A stretch of 64,000 bases of DNA from a bacterium (GTDB lineage Bacteria; Actinomycetota; Acidimicrobiia; Spongiisociales; ZC4RG35), in NCBI GenBank assembly GCA_028823995.1, contig JAPPFD010000021.1, positions 1-64,000 of the forward strand, read 5' to 3'. A program made the position numbers and the translations under genes. Positions 17,325 to 26,673 of this stretch are shown here, piece by piece; position 1 is the stretch's first letter, and each line of letters opens with the position of its first letter. The notes under the pieces were generated by a model. The model did no database searches, was not told the DNA's origin, and saw only the letters and a program-made list of their open reading frames with translations.

Positions 17325-17768
17325 ATGCCTGAGTGGAACGAGATTCTGGTCATTCTGGTGGTGGCGATGGTGGTTTTCGGCCCGCACCGGCTACCCGAGA
17401 TGGCCCGGAAGGCAGGGAAGATGATGGCGGAGTTCAGGGTGGCCGCCCGGGAACTCCGGGAGGGGATCGAGAAGGAACTGGCAGTGGAGGAAATGAAGCA
17501 GGTGGCCCAGGACGTGGTCACGCCCACCAAGGAGGCGGCCTCGGAGTTACAGAAGTCTCTTGCGGATTCGGAGAAGGCGTTGAAGGAGACCTCCACCCCG
17601 CTCGCTCGCCCCACCGACACCCAGCCCGGAGCCGAACGCGCAGAGGAGCAGGAGGCAGCCGACGATCAGGGGGCCGAACCCGCCGGGTTAACGGAGGAGC
17701 CAGAGGGATCCGCCGGAGATGCTGACACCCCACCGGATCCGGAACCGTCCGCCTCCCGCCGCCCATGA
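17325..17768 (+). CDS. tatA: Sec-independent protein translocase TatA/TatB
   Basis: A 147-residue Tat translocase subunit. An N-terminal hydrophobic helix (EILVILVVAMVVFGP) is followed by the FGPHRLPEMARKAGK hinge and amphipathic helix, then a long charged tail rich in Glu, Ala and Pro. TatA and TatB are hard to separate by sequence; only one is visible here. It overlaps tatC by 4 bases, and tatC in turn overlaps helY, the order also seen in mycobacteria. Confidence 0.9.
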   Translation: MPEWNEILVILVVAMVVFGPHRLPEMARKAGKMMAEFRVAARELREGIEKELAVEEMKQVAQDVVTPTKEAASELQKSLADSEKALKETSTPLARPTDTQPGAERAEEQEAADDQGAEPAGLTEEPEGSAGDADTPPDPEPSASRRP

Positions 17769-18484
17769 CGGACGAGAGTCGCCAGTCCATTCTCTCTCAT
17801 CTCAACGAGTTGCGCTGGCGACTGGTCAAGTCGGCGGTGGCCATCCTGATCGGATCGGTGATCGCCCTGATCTTCGGCAATTTCATAAAGGACATCCTCC
17901 AGCTTCCCTATGACCGCGCCTTTCCCGGCGAGGAGAACACCCTGCAGGTTCTGGCGCCCACCGAGGAATTCTCCGTACTCATGAAGATCGCCTTCTTCGG
18001 CGGAGCGGTGTTGGCGAGCCCCGCTGTCATCTACCAGATATGGATGTTCATCAATCCGGCCCTCACCCGGCGGGAGAAGAAGTGGGCGATACCAATCGTG
18101 ATCTCCTGCACGGTCCTGTTCTGCCTGGGAGTGGCCGTGGGCTATCAGACCATGGGCCGGGGGCTCGCCTTCCTGTTGGGGATTTTCGACGACGTGGCGA
18201 ACAACCTCCGATTAACCGACTACTTCTCCTTTTCAATCCGGTTCCTGCTGGCGTTCGGCCTTTCGTTCCTGTACCCGGTGTTCCTGTTCACCGCCGCCGC
18301 CGCCAACGTGGTTACCTCCAAACAACTGGCCCGGGGCAGGAGATGGGCGGTGCTCCTGGTGGTGACCGGCGCCGCCATCATCACCCCGACTGGAGATGTG
18401 CTGACTCTGGCCATGCTGTCGGTTCCGCTGTACGCCTTCTATGAGATCACCTACTGGCTAGTCCGGTTGGTGCTGAGGAAGTGA
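17765..18484 (+). CDS. tatC: Twin-arginine translocase subunit TatC
   Basis: A 239-residue polytopic membrane protein with about six hydrophobic helices, the receptor for twin-arginine signal peptides. The N-terminus ILSHLNELRWRLVKS matches the conserved HLxELRxRL motif. The FSV-MKIAFFGG loop and AVIYQIWMFINPALTRREKK segment are family hallmarks. It is translationally coupled to tatA (4-base overlap) and to helY (4-base overlap). Confidence 0.94.
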   Translation: MTDESRQSILSHLNELRWRLVKSAVAILIGSVIALIFGNFIKDILQLPYDRAFPGEENTLQVLAPTEEFSVLMKIAFFGGAVLASPAVIYQIWMFINPALTRREKKWAIPIVISCTVLFCLGVAVGYQTMGRGLAFLLGIFDDVANNLRLTDYFSFSIRFLLAFGLSFLYPVFLFTAAAANVVTSKQLARGRRWAVLLVVTGAAIITPTGDVLTLAMLSVPLYAFYEITYWLVRLVLRK

Positions 18485-21030
18485 GCCGCGCGCCGGTCAG
18501 CCGCCAATTCCTGGAAGCCCTGCCATTCGATGCCGACCCATTCCAGGCCGAGGCGGCCGAGGCGCTCGAAGACGGCCTCAACATCGTTGTGACCGCTCCC
18601 ACCGGAGCGGGAAAGACCCTGGTGGCCGAGGTCGCAATCCACCTGGCCCTGGCCAAGGGGCTGAGGGCCTTTTACACCACCCCCATCAAGGCTCTTTCCA
18701 ACCAGAAATACAAGGACCTCTGCAACCAGTACGGGCAGGAGAGGGTCGGCCTCCTGACCGGGGACAACGCCATCGGAGGCGGTGCTCCCATTGTGGTGAT
18801 GACCGCCGAGGTGCTCCGCAACATGCTCTACACCAACCCCGAGGAACTGGCCGGCGTGGGAGTGGCGATCCTGGATGAGGTGCATTACCTGGCGGACCGA
18901 GCCCGCGGAGCGGTGTGGGAGGAGATAATCATTCACGCACCACCACGATTGCAGATGGTGTGCCTCTCGGCCACCGTCTCCAATGCCTCCGAGTTCACGG
19001 GATGGGTCACCCGGTGCCGGGGCGAGACTCGACTGGTGAGGGCCGTGCAAAGACCGGTCCCGCTCCGTGACCTGTACGCAGTCCGGGATCGCTGGGGGCC
19101 CCAACACATGCGACTGCTCCCCACCTTCGTGCAGGCGGACGGGAGGAAGAAGCCCAATCCTCGCATCTCCTCGCTGCTTTCCAGCGGGCGTAACCGGCGC
19201 CGGTTCGCGGCGCCGCGACGCGCCCAGGCGGTGGAAGCCCTATCCGATGAGAACCTTCTCCCCGCCATTTACTTCATTTTTTCCCGGGCCGGTTGCGAGG
19301 CGGCTGCCGCGTCGGTGAGGAGCGCCGGCATCCGGCTTACCGCCGATGAGAACCGCCGGGTAATCCGCCGGGTCGCCGAAGCCCATACCGCCCATCTTTC
19401 CGAGGCGGACCTGGGGGCACTCGACTACGCGGGATGGGTGGACCGCTTGGAAGCCGGAGTCGCCGCCCACCACGCCGGCATGGTCCCCGCCTTCAAGGAG
19501 GCGACCGAAGAACTGTTCGCCGCCGGTCTGCTGGGAGTGGTCTTCGCCACCGAGACCCTCGCACTGGGAATCAATATGCCGGCCAGGACGGTGGTGCTCG
19601 AATCGCTGACCAAATTCACCGGAGAGACCCATCAGCCACTGGAACCGGGAGACTACACCCAGCTCACCGGCCGAGCCGGTCGACGAGGAATAGACACCGA
19701 GGGATTCGGAATAGTGCTCTATTCGCGCTACGTCCGGTTCCAGGAGGTCGTCAAAGCCGCGGGTGCAGGCGCGCACCCGCTGGTGTCCAGCTTCCGCATC
19801 ACCTACAACATGGTCGCCAACCTGGTCTTCAACTATCCCGCCGAGCGGGCCTCGGACCTGCTCTCGGCATCCTTCGCCAACTATCAACAGTCTTCCCGCT
19901 TGCAGGCGGAGAAGCGCCTGTCCGAAGGGCTGTCCCGCAAACTCGACCAGGAAGAGCGGGCCAGCCTGTGCGAACGGGGCTCGGTGTCCGACTACCTGGA
20001 ACTGCTCGGCCAGGGCAAGACCAGACGCGGCAACTGGTTCGAGACTCTGAGAATCGGCGACGTATTCGAGATTCCCTCGGGACGCCGCTCGGGTCGCTAC
20101 GTGGTGGTGCGACGACTCGCCCGACGTTCCAAGGCGCCCCGGGTATTGGCCGTGTCCGAGTCGGGAAACGCCCTGTCGATGGTGTCCCGGGACCTGGTGG
20201 AGGGCACCGTCCGGATGGGGCACATCGACGTACCCAACCGGCGGCGCTCCGACGGCCGGGCTCTCCACCGGGAGATGGCCGCACAGCTGCGCCGCCTCCC
20301 ATCCAAGTACAGAGCCTCCCCACAATCGGTGCGCGACTCCAGGCTGCGCGACCATCCGGTGGCCGACTGCCCCGATCTGGCGATCCATCTTCGCCATGCA
20401 CGGCGAGCGATCCGGACCCGCAGGCGGTTGGCTCATCTCCAGTCGGGCGACGACTGGGCCACAGAGGGCCTTCAAAACCGTTTCAAGGCGGTCCGGACGC
20501 TGATGGAGGAGTGGGGATACCTCTCGGGATGGGACGTCACCCCGGCGGGAGACCGCCTGAGGCTCATCTACAACGAGCGGGACTTGCTCGTCTCCGAAGC
20601 GGTCGCCAGAGGACTGTTCGGGGGCCTGAACCCCGCGGAGACGGCCGCGCTCGGTTCAGCCTTCGTCTACGATCCGCGCAACTCCTCTCCCCCCTCCGGC
20701 TCCTGGCCCACCGCCCGACTGGCGGACCGCTGGGACAGACTCGTGGAGTTGTGCGAAGAATTGAACCGCGCCGAGTCATCCCGCCAGATCGAACCCACCA
20801 GGTTTCCCGAGCCCGGCTGCGGCGGCGACATGTACCTCTGGGCGCACGGTGCCTCTTTGACCGATCTGGTGGAGGGCGGTCAGACACCGGGAGACTTCGT
20901 GAGGACCGCCAGACAGCTGGTCGATCTGTTGAGGCAACTGCGCGACGCATTCCCCCAGGTCTCGGGATCCGCCCGGGCCGCTCTCCGGTGTATCGACCGT
21001 GGAGTGGTAGCCGCGCATCTCAGCAGATAG
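18481..21030 (+). CDS. helY: Ski2/Mtr4-like DEVH-box helicase HelY
   Basis: An 849-residue superfamily 2 helicase with a GTG start overlapping tatC. Motif I (APTGAGKT) is at residues 39-46, motif II DEVH at 132-135, motif III LSATVSN near 160, and the C-terminal helicase motif includes ETLALGINMPARTVV and LTGRAGRRGID. The long C-terminal region matches the RNA-helicase Ski2-like architecture. Mycobacterial HelY sits in the same tatA-tatC-helY order. Likely role: RNA or nucleic-acid remodelling. Confidence 0.92.
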   Translation: MSRAPVSRQFLEALPFDADPFQAEAAEALEDGLNIVVTAPTGAGKTLVAEVAIHLALAKGLRAFYTTPIKALSNQKYKDLCNQYGQERVGLLTGDNAIGGGAPIVVMTAEVLRNMLYTNPEELAGVGVAILDEVHYLADRARGAVWEEIIIHAPPRLQMVCLSATVSNASEFTGWVTRCRGETRLVRAVQRPVPLRDLYAVRDRWGPQHMRLLPTFVQADGRKKPNPRISSLLSSGRNRRRFAAPRRAQAVEALSDENLLPAIYFIFSRAGCEAAAASVRSAGIRLTADENRRVIRRVAEAHTAHLSEADLGALDYAGWVDRLEAGVAAHHAGMVPAFKEATEELFAAGLLGVVFATETLALGINMPARTVVLESLTKFTGETHQPLEPGDYTQLTGRAGRRGIDTEGFGIVLYSRYVRFQEVVKAAGAGAHPLVSSFRITYNMVANLVFNYPAERASDLLSASFANYQQSSRLQAEKRLSEGLSRKLDQEERASLCERGSVSDYLELLGQGKTRRGNWFETLRIGDVFEIPSGRRSGRYVVVRRLARRSKAPRVLAVSESGNALSMVSRDLVEGTVRMGHIDVPNRRRSDGRALHREMAAQLRRLPSKYRASPQSVRDSRLRDHPVADCPDLAIHLRHARRAIRTRRRLAHLQSGDDWATEGLQNRFKAVRTLMEEWGYLSGWDVTPAGDRLRLIYNERDLLVSEAVARGLFGGLNPAETAALGSAFVYDPRNSSPPSGSWPTARLADRWDRLVELCEELNRAESSRQIEPTRFPEPGCGGDMYLWAHGASLTDLVEGGQTPGDFVRTARQLVDLLRQLRDAFPQVSGSARAALRCIDRGVVAAHLSR

Positions 21031-21178
21031 GCGACAGGAAAGGGGAATAATCCCCTCAGAGAACCACCTTCCAAAATACAGAGTGGGGATATGTCAACAT
21101 CGGCGGTGATGGCGATCTATACTTGCGCTCCGATCCGAAGGGCCTTGAACGCTTTACCGCTGGGAGTCAACTGTCGCT

Positions 21179-21547
21179 GTGAGAAACCAGTCCGCCTTTG
21201 AACAGGACTTCGATGACGAGGACCTCGACTCCGACCTCGGAGACGACTACGAACCCGATGGAAACTTCAGGGAGGACTCCCAGGACGAGGACGAATCCGA
21301 GGCCGATGACGAGCTCTCGGGGCTGGAGGGCGAGGAACTCAACATGGTGGAGGAGGGAGTGTCGGGTGAATTGCTCACCTCGGAACAAGCCATGGAGGTG
21401 GCGGGGATCCGGCGGGCGGAACTCTCAATCAACCCGGACGACCACGCCATCCGCCAGAACGAGTTCCTGTGCGAATCGTGCTTCCTGGTGAAGAGGATCA
21501 CCCAAAAATCCTCCCCCCGGTCCAAGATCTGCATCGATTGCCGTTGA
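21179..21547 (+). CDS. DUF4193-family zinc-ribbon protein
   Basis: A 122-residue protein with GTG start. The first half is extremely acidic (runs of Asp and Glu). The C-terminus has two Cys pairs, CESC (in FLCESCFLVK) and CIDC at the end, a probable zinc knuckle. This layout matches the actinobacterial DUF4193 family of unknown function. It is a stand-alone gene 148 bases after helY, with a TATACT element at 21118-21123 as a weak -10 candidate. Confidence 0.8.
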   Translation: MRNQSAFEQDFDDEDLDSDLGDDYEPDGNFREDSQDEDESEADDELSGLEGEELNMVEEGVSGELLTSEQAMEVAGIRRAELSINPDDHAIRQNEFLCESCFLVKRITQKSSPRSKICIDCR

Positions 21548-21641
21548 CCTCCCCCAACCGCCTTTCCGTCCATGGCCGCGTCAGGACTGGGGCGGGCGCC
21601 GCCCAGTGGCCGTTACGCTTCCCACGGAAGGACCGGAAAGG

Positions 21642-22034
21642 ATGAACCCGATACCCGGTGTAGGGGTGGTGATCGTAGACGACCAGCACAGGCTGCTGGT
21701 GATCCAACGGGGCGACGGCGTGGGAAGAGGCCTGTGGGCGGTCCCCGGAGGGAAAGTCCGATGGGGCGAGACCTGGCGGGAGGCCGCCCGGCGGGAGGCC
21801 CGGGAGGAGACCGGACTGGAGGTGAAGGTAGGTCCCGTCATCTGGACCGGAGAGTCGGTCGGGCCCGGTCAGCCGCCCGAATGGCACTTCTCCCTGGTTG
21901 ACTTTGAGTGCGAAGTGGTGGGAGGGGACCTTCGGGCCGGCGATGACGCAGCCGACGTTCGCTGGGTCCCCATCGCCGAAGTCAGAGACTACCCCCTGGT
22001 GCCCACCATGTTCTCTTTGCTGGAGGTGCTGTGA
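21642..22034 (+). CDS. Nudix hydrolase
   Basis: A 130-residue pyrophosphohydrolase. The Nudix box is complete: glycine of GGKVRWGE, then REAARREAREETGLE, with the metal-binding REXXEE core. The ATG at 21642 begins right before the first strand (PIPGVGVVIVDD); a GTG at 21606 would add 12 residues. It overlaps the next gene by 4 bases, so a small nucleotide or coenzyme clean-up pair is plausible. Substrate unknown. Confidence 0.88.
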   Translation: MNPIPGVGVVIVDDQHRLLVIQRGDGVGRGLWAVPGGKVRWGETWREAARREAREETGLEVKVGPVIWTGESVGPGQPPEWHFSLVDFECEVVGGDLRAGDDAADVRWVPIAEVRDYPLVPTMFSLLEVL

Positions 22035-22816
22035 AGGCTCCGGCCGGGACTGTGATCTTCGACCTGGACGGAGTGATCTACCTCGGGGATGCGGGCGTTG
22101 AGGGCGCGAGGGAAGCCTTGACCGCCATCGAACAGCGGGGCTACCGGGTGCTGTTCTGCACCAACAACTCGAGCCGCACTCCATCGGCCACCGCCCAGAA
22201 GATCCGGCGGGCCACCTCCTATCCGGCTCGCGTCGACCAGGTGTTCACCTCAGCAATGGCGGCCGCCCGCCTTCTGGCCGCAGACCGCCCCCCTTCCCTG
22301 GTGCTGGGTGGACCGGGAATAGTAGAGGCTCTCGAAGGGGTGGGGGTGAGAGTGGTGACAGACTGGCGGGAAGCGAGAGCCGCGGTGGTGGGGTTCGCCG
22401 CGCATCTCTCATATGACCTGTTGCGAGATGTCTGCCAGGCGGTGTGGGGGGGCGCCGAACTGATAGCCACCAACACCGACCCGAGTTTCCCCACCGATAA
22501 GGGAACCTGGCCGGCGGCCGGCGCCATAGTGGCGGCGGTGCAGTACGCAACCGGTCAGGAGGCACTGGCTGCGGGAAAGCCGCACCAACCCATGATCGCC
22601 CTTCTCCGGGAACATGTCTCCGGGGGACCGGTGATCATGGTGGGAGACCGAGCCGAAACGGACTTGCAAATGGCGGCCAACGCCGGCTGGCACTCGGTCC
22701 TAGCCCTCAGCGGCGTTTCCAAGCGCCCGCCTGCGAGTCCCTCACCCGACGCCGTGGTGGAATCAATTGCGGAGTTACCAACCCTCTTGGACCATCTGGC
22801 GACACAGGCGACATAG
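22031..22816 (+). CDS. HAD-IIA family phosphatase (NagD/PGP-like)
   Basis: A 261-residue haloacid-dehalogenase hydrolase with GTG start. Motif I is FDLDGVIYLGD with both nucleophilic aspartates near residues 11-13, motif II is FCTNNSSRTP, the lysine is in AGKPHQPM and motif IV is MVGDRAETDLQMA. This is the IIA cap type of NagD and phosphoglycolate-phosphatase-like enzymes. It is coupled to the upstream Nudix gene. Confidence 0.88.
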   Translation: MKAPAGTVIFDLDGVIYLGDAGVEGAREALTAIEQRGYRVLFCTNNSSRTPSATAQKIRRATSYPARVDQVFTSAMAAARLLAADRPPSLVLGGPGIVEALEGVGVRVVTDWREARAAVVGFAAHLSYDLLRDVCQAVWGGAELIATNTDPSFPTDKGTWPAAGAIVAAVQYATGQEALAAGKPHQPMIALLREHVSGGPVIMVGDRAETDLQMAANAGWHSVLALSGVSKRPPASPSPDAVVESIAELPTLLDHLATQAT

Positions 22817-22854
22817 CCGGGAGTAGCCGTCCCCACCATGCCACTCCCGTTTTC

Positions 22855-22937
22855 TCGCGAAAACTGCCCCTAAAGCGCGAAAACCGGGGGGATGGGCCCT
22901 CCCCCGCCACCACCACCGAGCCCGAGAATCGCGAAAA
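22855..22937. repeat. Dispersed C-rich intergenic module with TCGCGAAAA motifs (second copy)
   Basis: The 299 bases between 22817 and 23115 have no gene. TCGCGAAAA occurs at 22855-22863 and 22929-22937, with GCGCGAAAA at 22875-22883. Between the last two is GGGCCC, CCCCCGCC and ACC repeats at 22894-22917, closely matching 3269-3295. The first motif is also half of a small GTTTTC/GAAAAC hairpin. Function unknown. Confidence 0.4.
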
Positions 22938-23115
22938 GGCAGCCTGCTTCACGGCAGTTCTGGACTATCTCTGACCTGAGACTTCACGGTTCGGGGTGAG
23001 CTCTAAACCCCGGGACCGCCAGGTATTTGTTTGCAGCACTAACAGTGTGGGCAAGGTCAACGGAGAGGTCAACCGCAGAGAGTAGGTTTATTTCCCAACC
23101 TGACTCTCGTTGCCG

Positions 23116-24333
23116 TCAACGCAATAGCTTGGTGGTGGATTTGCGGCGACGGCGGCGAGGTGTTCTGATGGGTAGGGGGCGTCGACTGTCCGGCGACGGA
23201 GGTTGTAGGACATACTCCCCCTGAGGGGCCTGTTGGACTTCCCAGTCTTCATCATGCACCCGATGGTGACACCGGCTGCACAACAGGACAAGGTTGTCGA
23301 TGTCGGTCGGACCCTCGGCCGCCCAATGGACGATGTGATGCGCCTGGCACCAGGCCGGATCGGCCCCGCACCCGACACATCCCCGGTCTCGGGCGATCAG
23401 AGCCATCCGTTGCGCAGGGGTGGCGGTCCGTCTCCCCAGCCCCACCCAGAGAGGCTGTCCCCGGGAGTTGAAGATGGCGGGAAGGATGCGGGCCTGGCAG
23501 GCCAAGTCTTTGAACACCTCCACCGGCATGGGTGTGCCGTCCCCGAGGCGAGCGTCATGGATCTGGCGCAACCCGATGTCGTAGTCCGCGATGAGAAACA
23601 GAGTGGTGATAGGCGCTTTCTTGCGGGCGTCCGGTCGGCAGATCAGGTCCGCCAGGGCGTCGGCCATCCGCTGTTCGGTCGAGGGGCGATGGTCTGGATC
23701 CTCTTCCCGCCACAACTCTCGGGTCTTGGCCGCCAGGGCGGTCTTCACCCGTTCCCCGGTAACCGGGTCGAACTCGGCGTGCAGCACGGTCATGCCGTCT
23801 CCCCGAGCCACCCTGATCCAGGCCTTGCGATTCCGGCGCTGCTTCTTCAGCGTCGACATACCGTCGTCTTCGGATCGTTCCTGCTCGTGTTGGCGGGCCG
23901 TACGGACGAAAACGTCCACCGGCTGCGAAGACGCCTTGTCCACCAACTCCTCCTCATCGATCTCGACCCGCCCCGCGGCGTCGGCGATGATCTGGGCATG
24001 GTCGAATGTGATCTCGCCCTTGCGGAAGGCATCCGATGTAACGGGCAAGTCCTTCAGCTTGCCGGCGGTCTCCACCTCCTTTCGCGACTTGCCGGTCGAC
24101 TGGCCGGACTGCTCGCGCACGGTCTTCTCCGTCAAACCCTGCCCCCTCCGAAGCACAAGCTCCGCAGCCGCCTCCACCCGCACCGCCTTGGCTTGCGACT
24201 CGACCCGGCTGGCCGAACGCATACGCTCCTCCAACTCTTCCACGGTGGCATCCTTCACAGGTGCGGAAGGCAAGACCACCAGCACCCGGTGAGCCGACAA
24301 ACCGTTCGATCTGTGCTTATCCATGTTCTCCAC
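23116..24333 (-). CDS. DUF222 and HNH endonuclease domain protein
   Basis: A 405-residue protein with an N-terminal alpha-helical DUF222 region and a C-terminal HNH nuclease domain. The nuclease part has CVGCGADPAWCQAHHIVHW followed by NLVLLCSRCHHRVHD, giving zinc-binding CxxC pairs and the catalytic histidines. This 13E12-like family is multi-copy in many actinobacteria and often looks mobile, but no transposase or repeat ends are visible here. The extreme C-terminus is Arg/Lys-rich. A perfect 12-bp palindrome sits 27 bases upstream of the start. Confidence 0.87.
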   Translation of the reverse strand: MENMDKHRSNGLSAHRVLVVLPSAPVKDATVEELEERMRSASRVESQAKAVRVEAAAELVLRRGQGLTEKTVREQSGQSTGKSRKEVETAGKLKDLPVTSDAFRKGEITFDHAQIIADAAGRVEIDEEELVDKASSQPVDVFVRTARQHEQERSEDDGMSTLKKQRRNRKAWIRVARGDGMTVLHAEFDPVTGERVKTALAAKTRELWREEDPDHRPSTEQRMADALADLICRPDARKKAPITTLFLIADYDIGLRQIHDARLGDGTPMPVEVFKDLACQARILPAIFNSRGQPLWVGLGRRTATPAQRMALIARDRGCVGCGADPAWCQAHHIVHWAAEGPTDIDNLVLLCSRCHHRVHDEDWEVQQAPQGEYVLQPPSPDSRRPLPIRTPRRRRRKSTTKLLR

Positions 24334-24360
24334 TTTACAACAGGGGTGTGACAGAACTAC

Positions 24361-24372
24361 TGCTATATAGCA
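24361..24372. promoter_or_regulatory. Perfect 12-bp palindrome TGCTATATAGCA in a divergent promoter region
   Basis: The site lies between the divergent HNH gene (starting at 24333) and the sigma factor gene (24545). It contains a TATA core and could be a -10 element and operator for the HNH gene. No matching second copy was seen nearby. Confidence 0.35.
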
Positions 24373-24544
24373 TCAACCATCCTACAAATCCCCCACACTG
24401 CACACCCGGCTCCAAGATCCGTGCAGACTCAGTTGAAAGGGTGACCTTCGCTCCCTCGGATCCGGCCAGCGCCGATCGAACCCCGGGGTTGAACAAAGCG
24501 GTCGGGGATGCCCAATACGCCCAGCATTACTACCGTTTAAGGGC

Positions 24545-25123
24545 ATGGCGGACCAGAAGACGTTCGAGCAGGACGTGGCGGAGTTGATTCCTCAGCTTTA
24601 TGGAATGGCGCTCCGCCTGGCCCGCAACCGCCCCGACGCCGAGGACCTGGTGCAAGAGGCCCTGTTGCGGGCCTACCGGGGCTACCACACCTTCCGTGCG
24701 GGGACCAACCTCAAGGCCTGGCTGTTCCGGATTCTCACCAACACGTTCATCAACGAGTACCGCAGACGGTCTCGCCGGCCCCGCGAGACGGAATTGGACG
24801 AGAGTACCGAGGTTTCTCCCTATCCGTCTCATTCGCACTCCCGCTTCCAGTCCTGGGCCAAAGCGCCCGAGGACCACCTGATCGAGCAGATATTCGAGTC
24901 GGACATCGTGGAGGCCATCGAAGACCTTCCCGTCATCTTCCGCATGCCGGTGCTGTTGGCGGATGTGGAGGGCCTGTCGTACAAGGAGATAGCCCAAGCT
25001 CTCGATCTTCCCATGGGAACTGTCATGTCCAGGCTCCACCGGGGAAGAAACGCGCTCCGAAAAGCGTTGTGGGAGTATGCAAGCAAGCGGGGACTGACCC
25101 CCTCGGAGGTTCCTTGTGTCTAA
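24545..25123 (+). CDS. ECF RNA polymerase sigma factor, SigR/SigH-like
   Basis: A 192-residue group 4 sigma factor with region 2 ([40 protein letters not shown]) and region 4 ([31 protein letters not shown]). The segment RPRETEL between regions and the following zinc anti-sigma gene place it with the thiol-oxidative-stress SigR/SigH group of actinobacteria. The next gene overlaps by 8 bases. I looked for a SigR-type autoregulatory promoter upstream and found none with correct spacing. Confidence 0.9.
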   Translation: MADQKTFEQDVAELIPQLYGMALRLARNRPDAEDLVQEALLRAYRGYHTFRAGTNLKAWLFRILTNTFINEYRRRSRRPRETELDESTEVSPYPSHSHSRFQSWAKAPEDHLIEQIFESDIVEAIEDLPVIFRMPVLLADVEGLSYKEIAQALDLPMGTVMSRLHRGRNALRKALWEYASKRGLTPSEVPCV

Positions 25124-25364
25124 AGAGTGCCGCCAGACCATCACCTACATCTACAGATATGTCGACGGTGAGTTGGAGGTCGAGACGGAGCACCGACTGG
25201 TCAACCACTTCAGCTACTGTCCGCCTTGTAAGAACATAGAAATCGTGGAGCGCCGCGTCCGCTACACCATCAGGCACCACCTCACCGAGGAGGTGCCTGA
25301 AGTCTTTATGGAGCGACTCAGGGGGCGACTGGCCATAGAGAGGCAACGCTTACGCCACCGGTGA
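25116..25364 (+). CDS. Zinc-binding anti-sigma factor (RsrA-like)
   Basis: An 82-residue ZAS-type anti-sigma factor with GTG start, overlapping the sigma gene by 8 bases. The redox zinc site HxxxCxxC is His31, Cys35 and Cys38 in HFSYCPPC, with the upstream Cys5 as a probable further ligand. [19 protein letters not shown] matches the family's first helices. Known relatives release their sigma factor when these cysteines are oxidised. Confidence 0.88.
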   Translation: MSKECRQTITYIYRYVDGELEVETEHRLVNHFSYCPPCKNIEIVERRVRYTIRHHLTEEVPEVFMERLRGRLAIERQRLRHR

Positions 25365-25377
25365 GAGGGGGTAGTCT

Positions 25378-25680
25378 ATGGTGTCCATGAGTCGGCATAG
25401 GTGGACAACCCTGGCTTTGGTCGCAATTCTGGCCTTGGGAGTTGCATTACCCGCCCTGGCGGAGGAAGAGACCGTCAAAGCCGGAGGAGGAGAGGCAGAA
25501 CCGGCAGAGATCGTCCCGGGAGTAGTGGTAGAGGAATCCGCCCCCGCAGAGGCGGTCGCCGATTGGACCTACCGCTACCTCGTACCCACCTGTCTGGCGC
25601 TGGCCCTGATCATCTGCGTTCTGACAGTGGTGCTTTATTTCACCAGGGTGGTCAGGTCCCGGTACAAGTCGGTTAGTTGA
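25378..25680 (+). CDS. Small exported membrane protein of unknown function
   Basis: A 100-residue protein preceded by a strong GAGAGGGGG ribosome binding site. It has an N-terminal signal or anchor (TLALVAILALGVALPALAEE), a short Glu/Ala/Pro-rich external linker, then a transmembrane helix (VPTCLALALIICVLTVVLYF) and a short basic cytoplasmic tail. It starts 13 bases after the anti-sigma gene and overlaps tilS by 4, so it belongs to that transcript. I recognise no family. Confidence 0.7.
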   Translation: MVSMSRHRWTTLALVAILALGVALPALAEEETVKAGGGEAEPAEIVPGVVVEESAPAEAVADWTYRYLVPTCLALALIICVLTVVLYFTRVVRSRYKSVS

Positions 25681-26657
25681 CCGAAGCCGCGCTTCCTCCT
25701 GGGGTCGACGAGTCCTCCACCCCGAACGGCGATCCCCGGCGCCTGGTCCAGCTATTCGCCGAGATAGGCAAACGGGTCGAGTTTCCCTCCGGACCCTTGG
25801 TGATCGCCCTCTCGGGGGGCGCCGACTCGGCGGCGGCCGCGTGGCTTCTGGCCCGCGAAGACCGAGTGGCTAGAGCCGTCCACGTCAACCATTCCCTTCC
25901 CCACTCCTCCAGAATGGCGGACGCCGCCCGGGGCATCTCCACAAAGTTGGGAATGGACCTGGCGGAGGTCTCGATCAGCCCCGGCGCCGAAAGCGAGGAC
26001 GCCTTGCGCACTGCCCGCTACGAGGCCCTGGCCGACCACTCGAGACCGGATGAGGTGGTCATAACCGCCCACACCGCCGACGATCAGGCCGAGACGGTGC
26101 TGCACAACCTGCTGCGCGGGGCCGGCCTGGACGGGATGGCGGGCATCCCCCCGCGCCGGGGCCGGTTCCACCGTCCCCTCCTGGGCGTATGGCGTTCGGA
26201 GACCCGTGAGTTGGCCACTCTGAGCGGTCTTCCGTGGGAGGACGACCCCCAAAACGACGATCCCCGGTATCTCCGCAACCGCATCAGGCGTCGCCTCATC
26301 CCCCAACTGGAGGCCGAATACCAACCGCGGCTTCGCGAAGCACTGGTAAGGATGTCGTCTCTCGCCGGCGCCGACCTCTCCCATCTGGAGTCACTCGCCG
26401 CCCTAACGCCCATCCGTATGTCCGCCGACGGAACGGCGGAGCTTTCCTGCGCCCGGCTGGCCGAACTCCCGCCGCCCATCTCGTCGCGGGTGGTGCGGCA
26501 GGCGCTGCGACGGGTGCGGGGCCCTCACGCCGGCTCGGAGGCCGAAGTGCAGCGGGTGATGGAAGTGGCCCGGGGGAGGACCCGGCGTACCGAACTCGAA
26601 GGCGGAGTCACCGTGACCCGCTCCGGCGACCGGTTGCTGTTTGTCCGAGGCGGCTAA
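25677..26657 (+). CDS. tilS: tRNA(Ile)-lysidine synthetase TilS
   Basis: A 326-residue N-type ATP pyrophosphatase that converts the wobble cytidine of one tRNA(Ile) to lysidine. The PP-loop SGGADS is at residues 46-51 and HTADDQAETVLHNLLRG is the second hallmark. A TTG start overlaps the upstream gene by 4 bases. The order tilS-hpt-ftsH is a widely conserved bacterial arrangement and supports the call. Confidence 0.93.
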   Translation: MTEAALPPGVDESSTPNGDPRRLVQLFAEIGKRVEFPSGPLVIALSGGADSAAAAWLLAREDRVARAVHVNHSLPHSSRMADAARGISTKLGMDLAEVSISPGAESEDALRTARYEALADHSRPDEVVITAHTADDQAETVLHNLLRGAGLDGMAGIPPRRGRFHRPLLGVWRSETRELATLSGLPWEDDPQNDDPRYLRNRIRRRLIPQLEAEYQPRLREALVRMSSLAGADLSHLESLAALTPIRMSADGTAELSCARLAELPPPISSRVVRQALRRVRGPHAGSEAEVQRVMEVARGRTRRTELEGGVTVTRSGDRLLFVRGG

Positions 26658-26673
26658 GGTGGAGTAGGTCTCG

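Noticed and set aside
21041-21056. AGGGGA-ATAA-TCCCCT hairpin after helY
   Set aside because: Six-base stem with no T-run; too weak to call a terminator.
24458-24490. SigR-type promoter (GGAAT-18-GTT) upstream of the sigma gene
   Set aside because: GGAT and GTT occur but are about 26 bases apart, too far for this promoter class.
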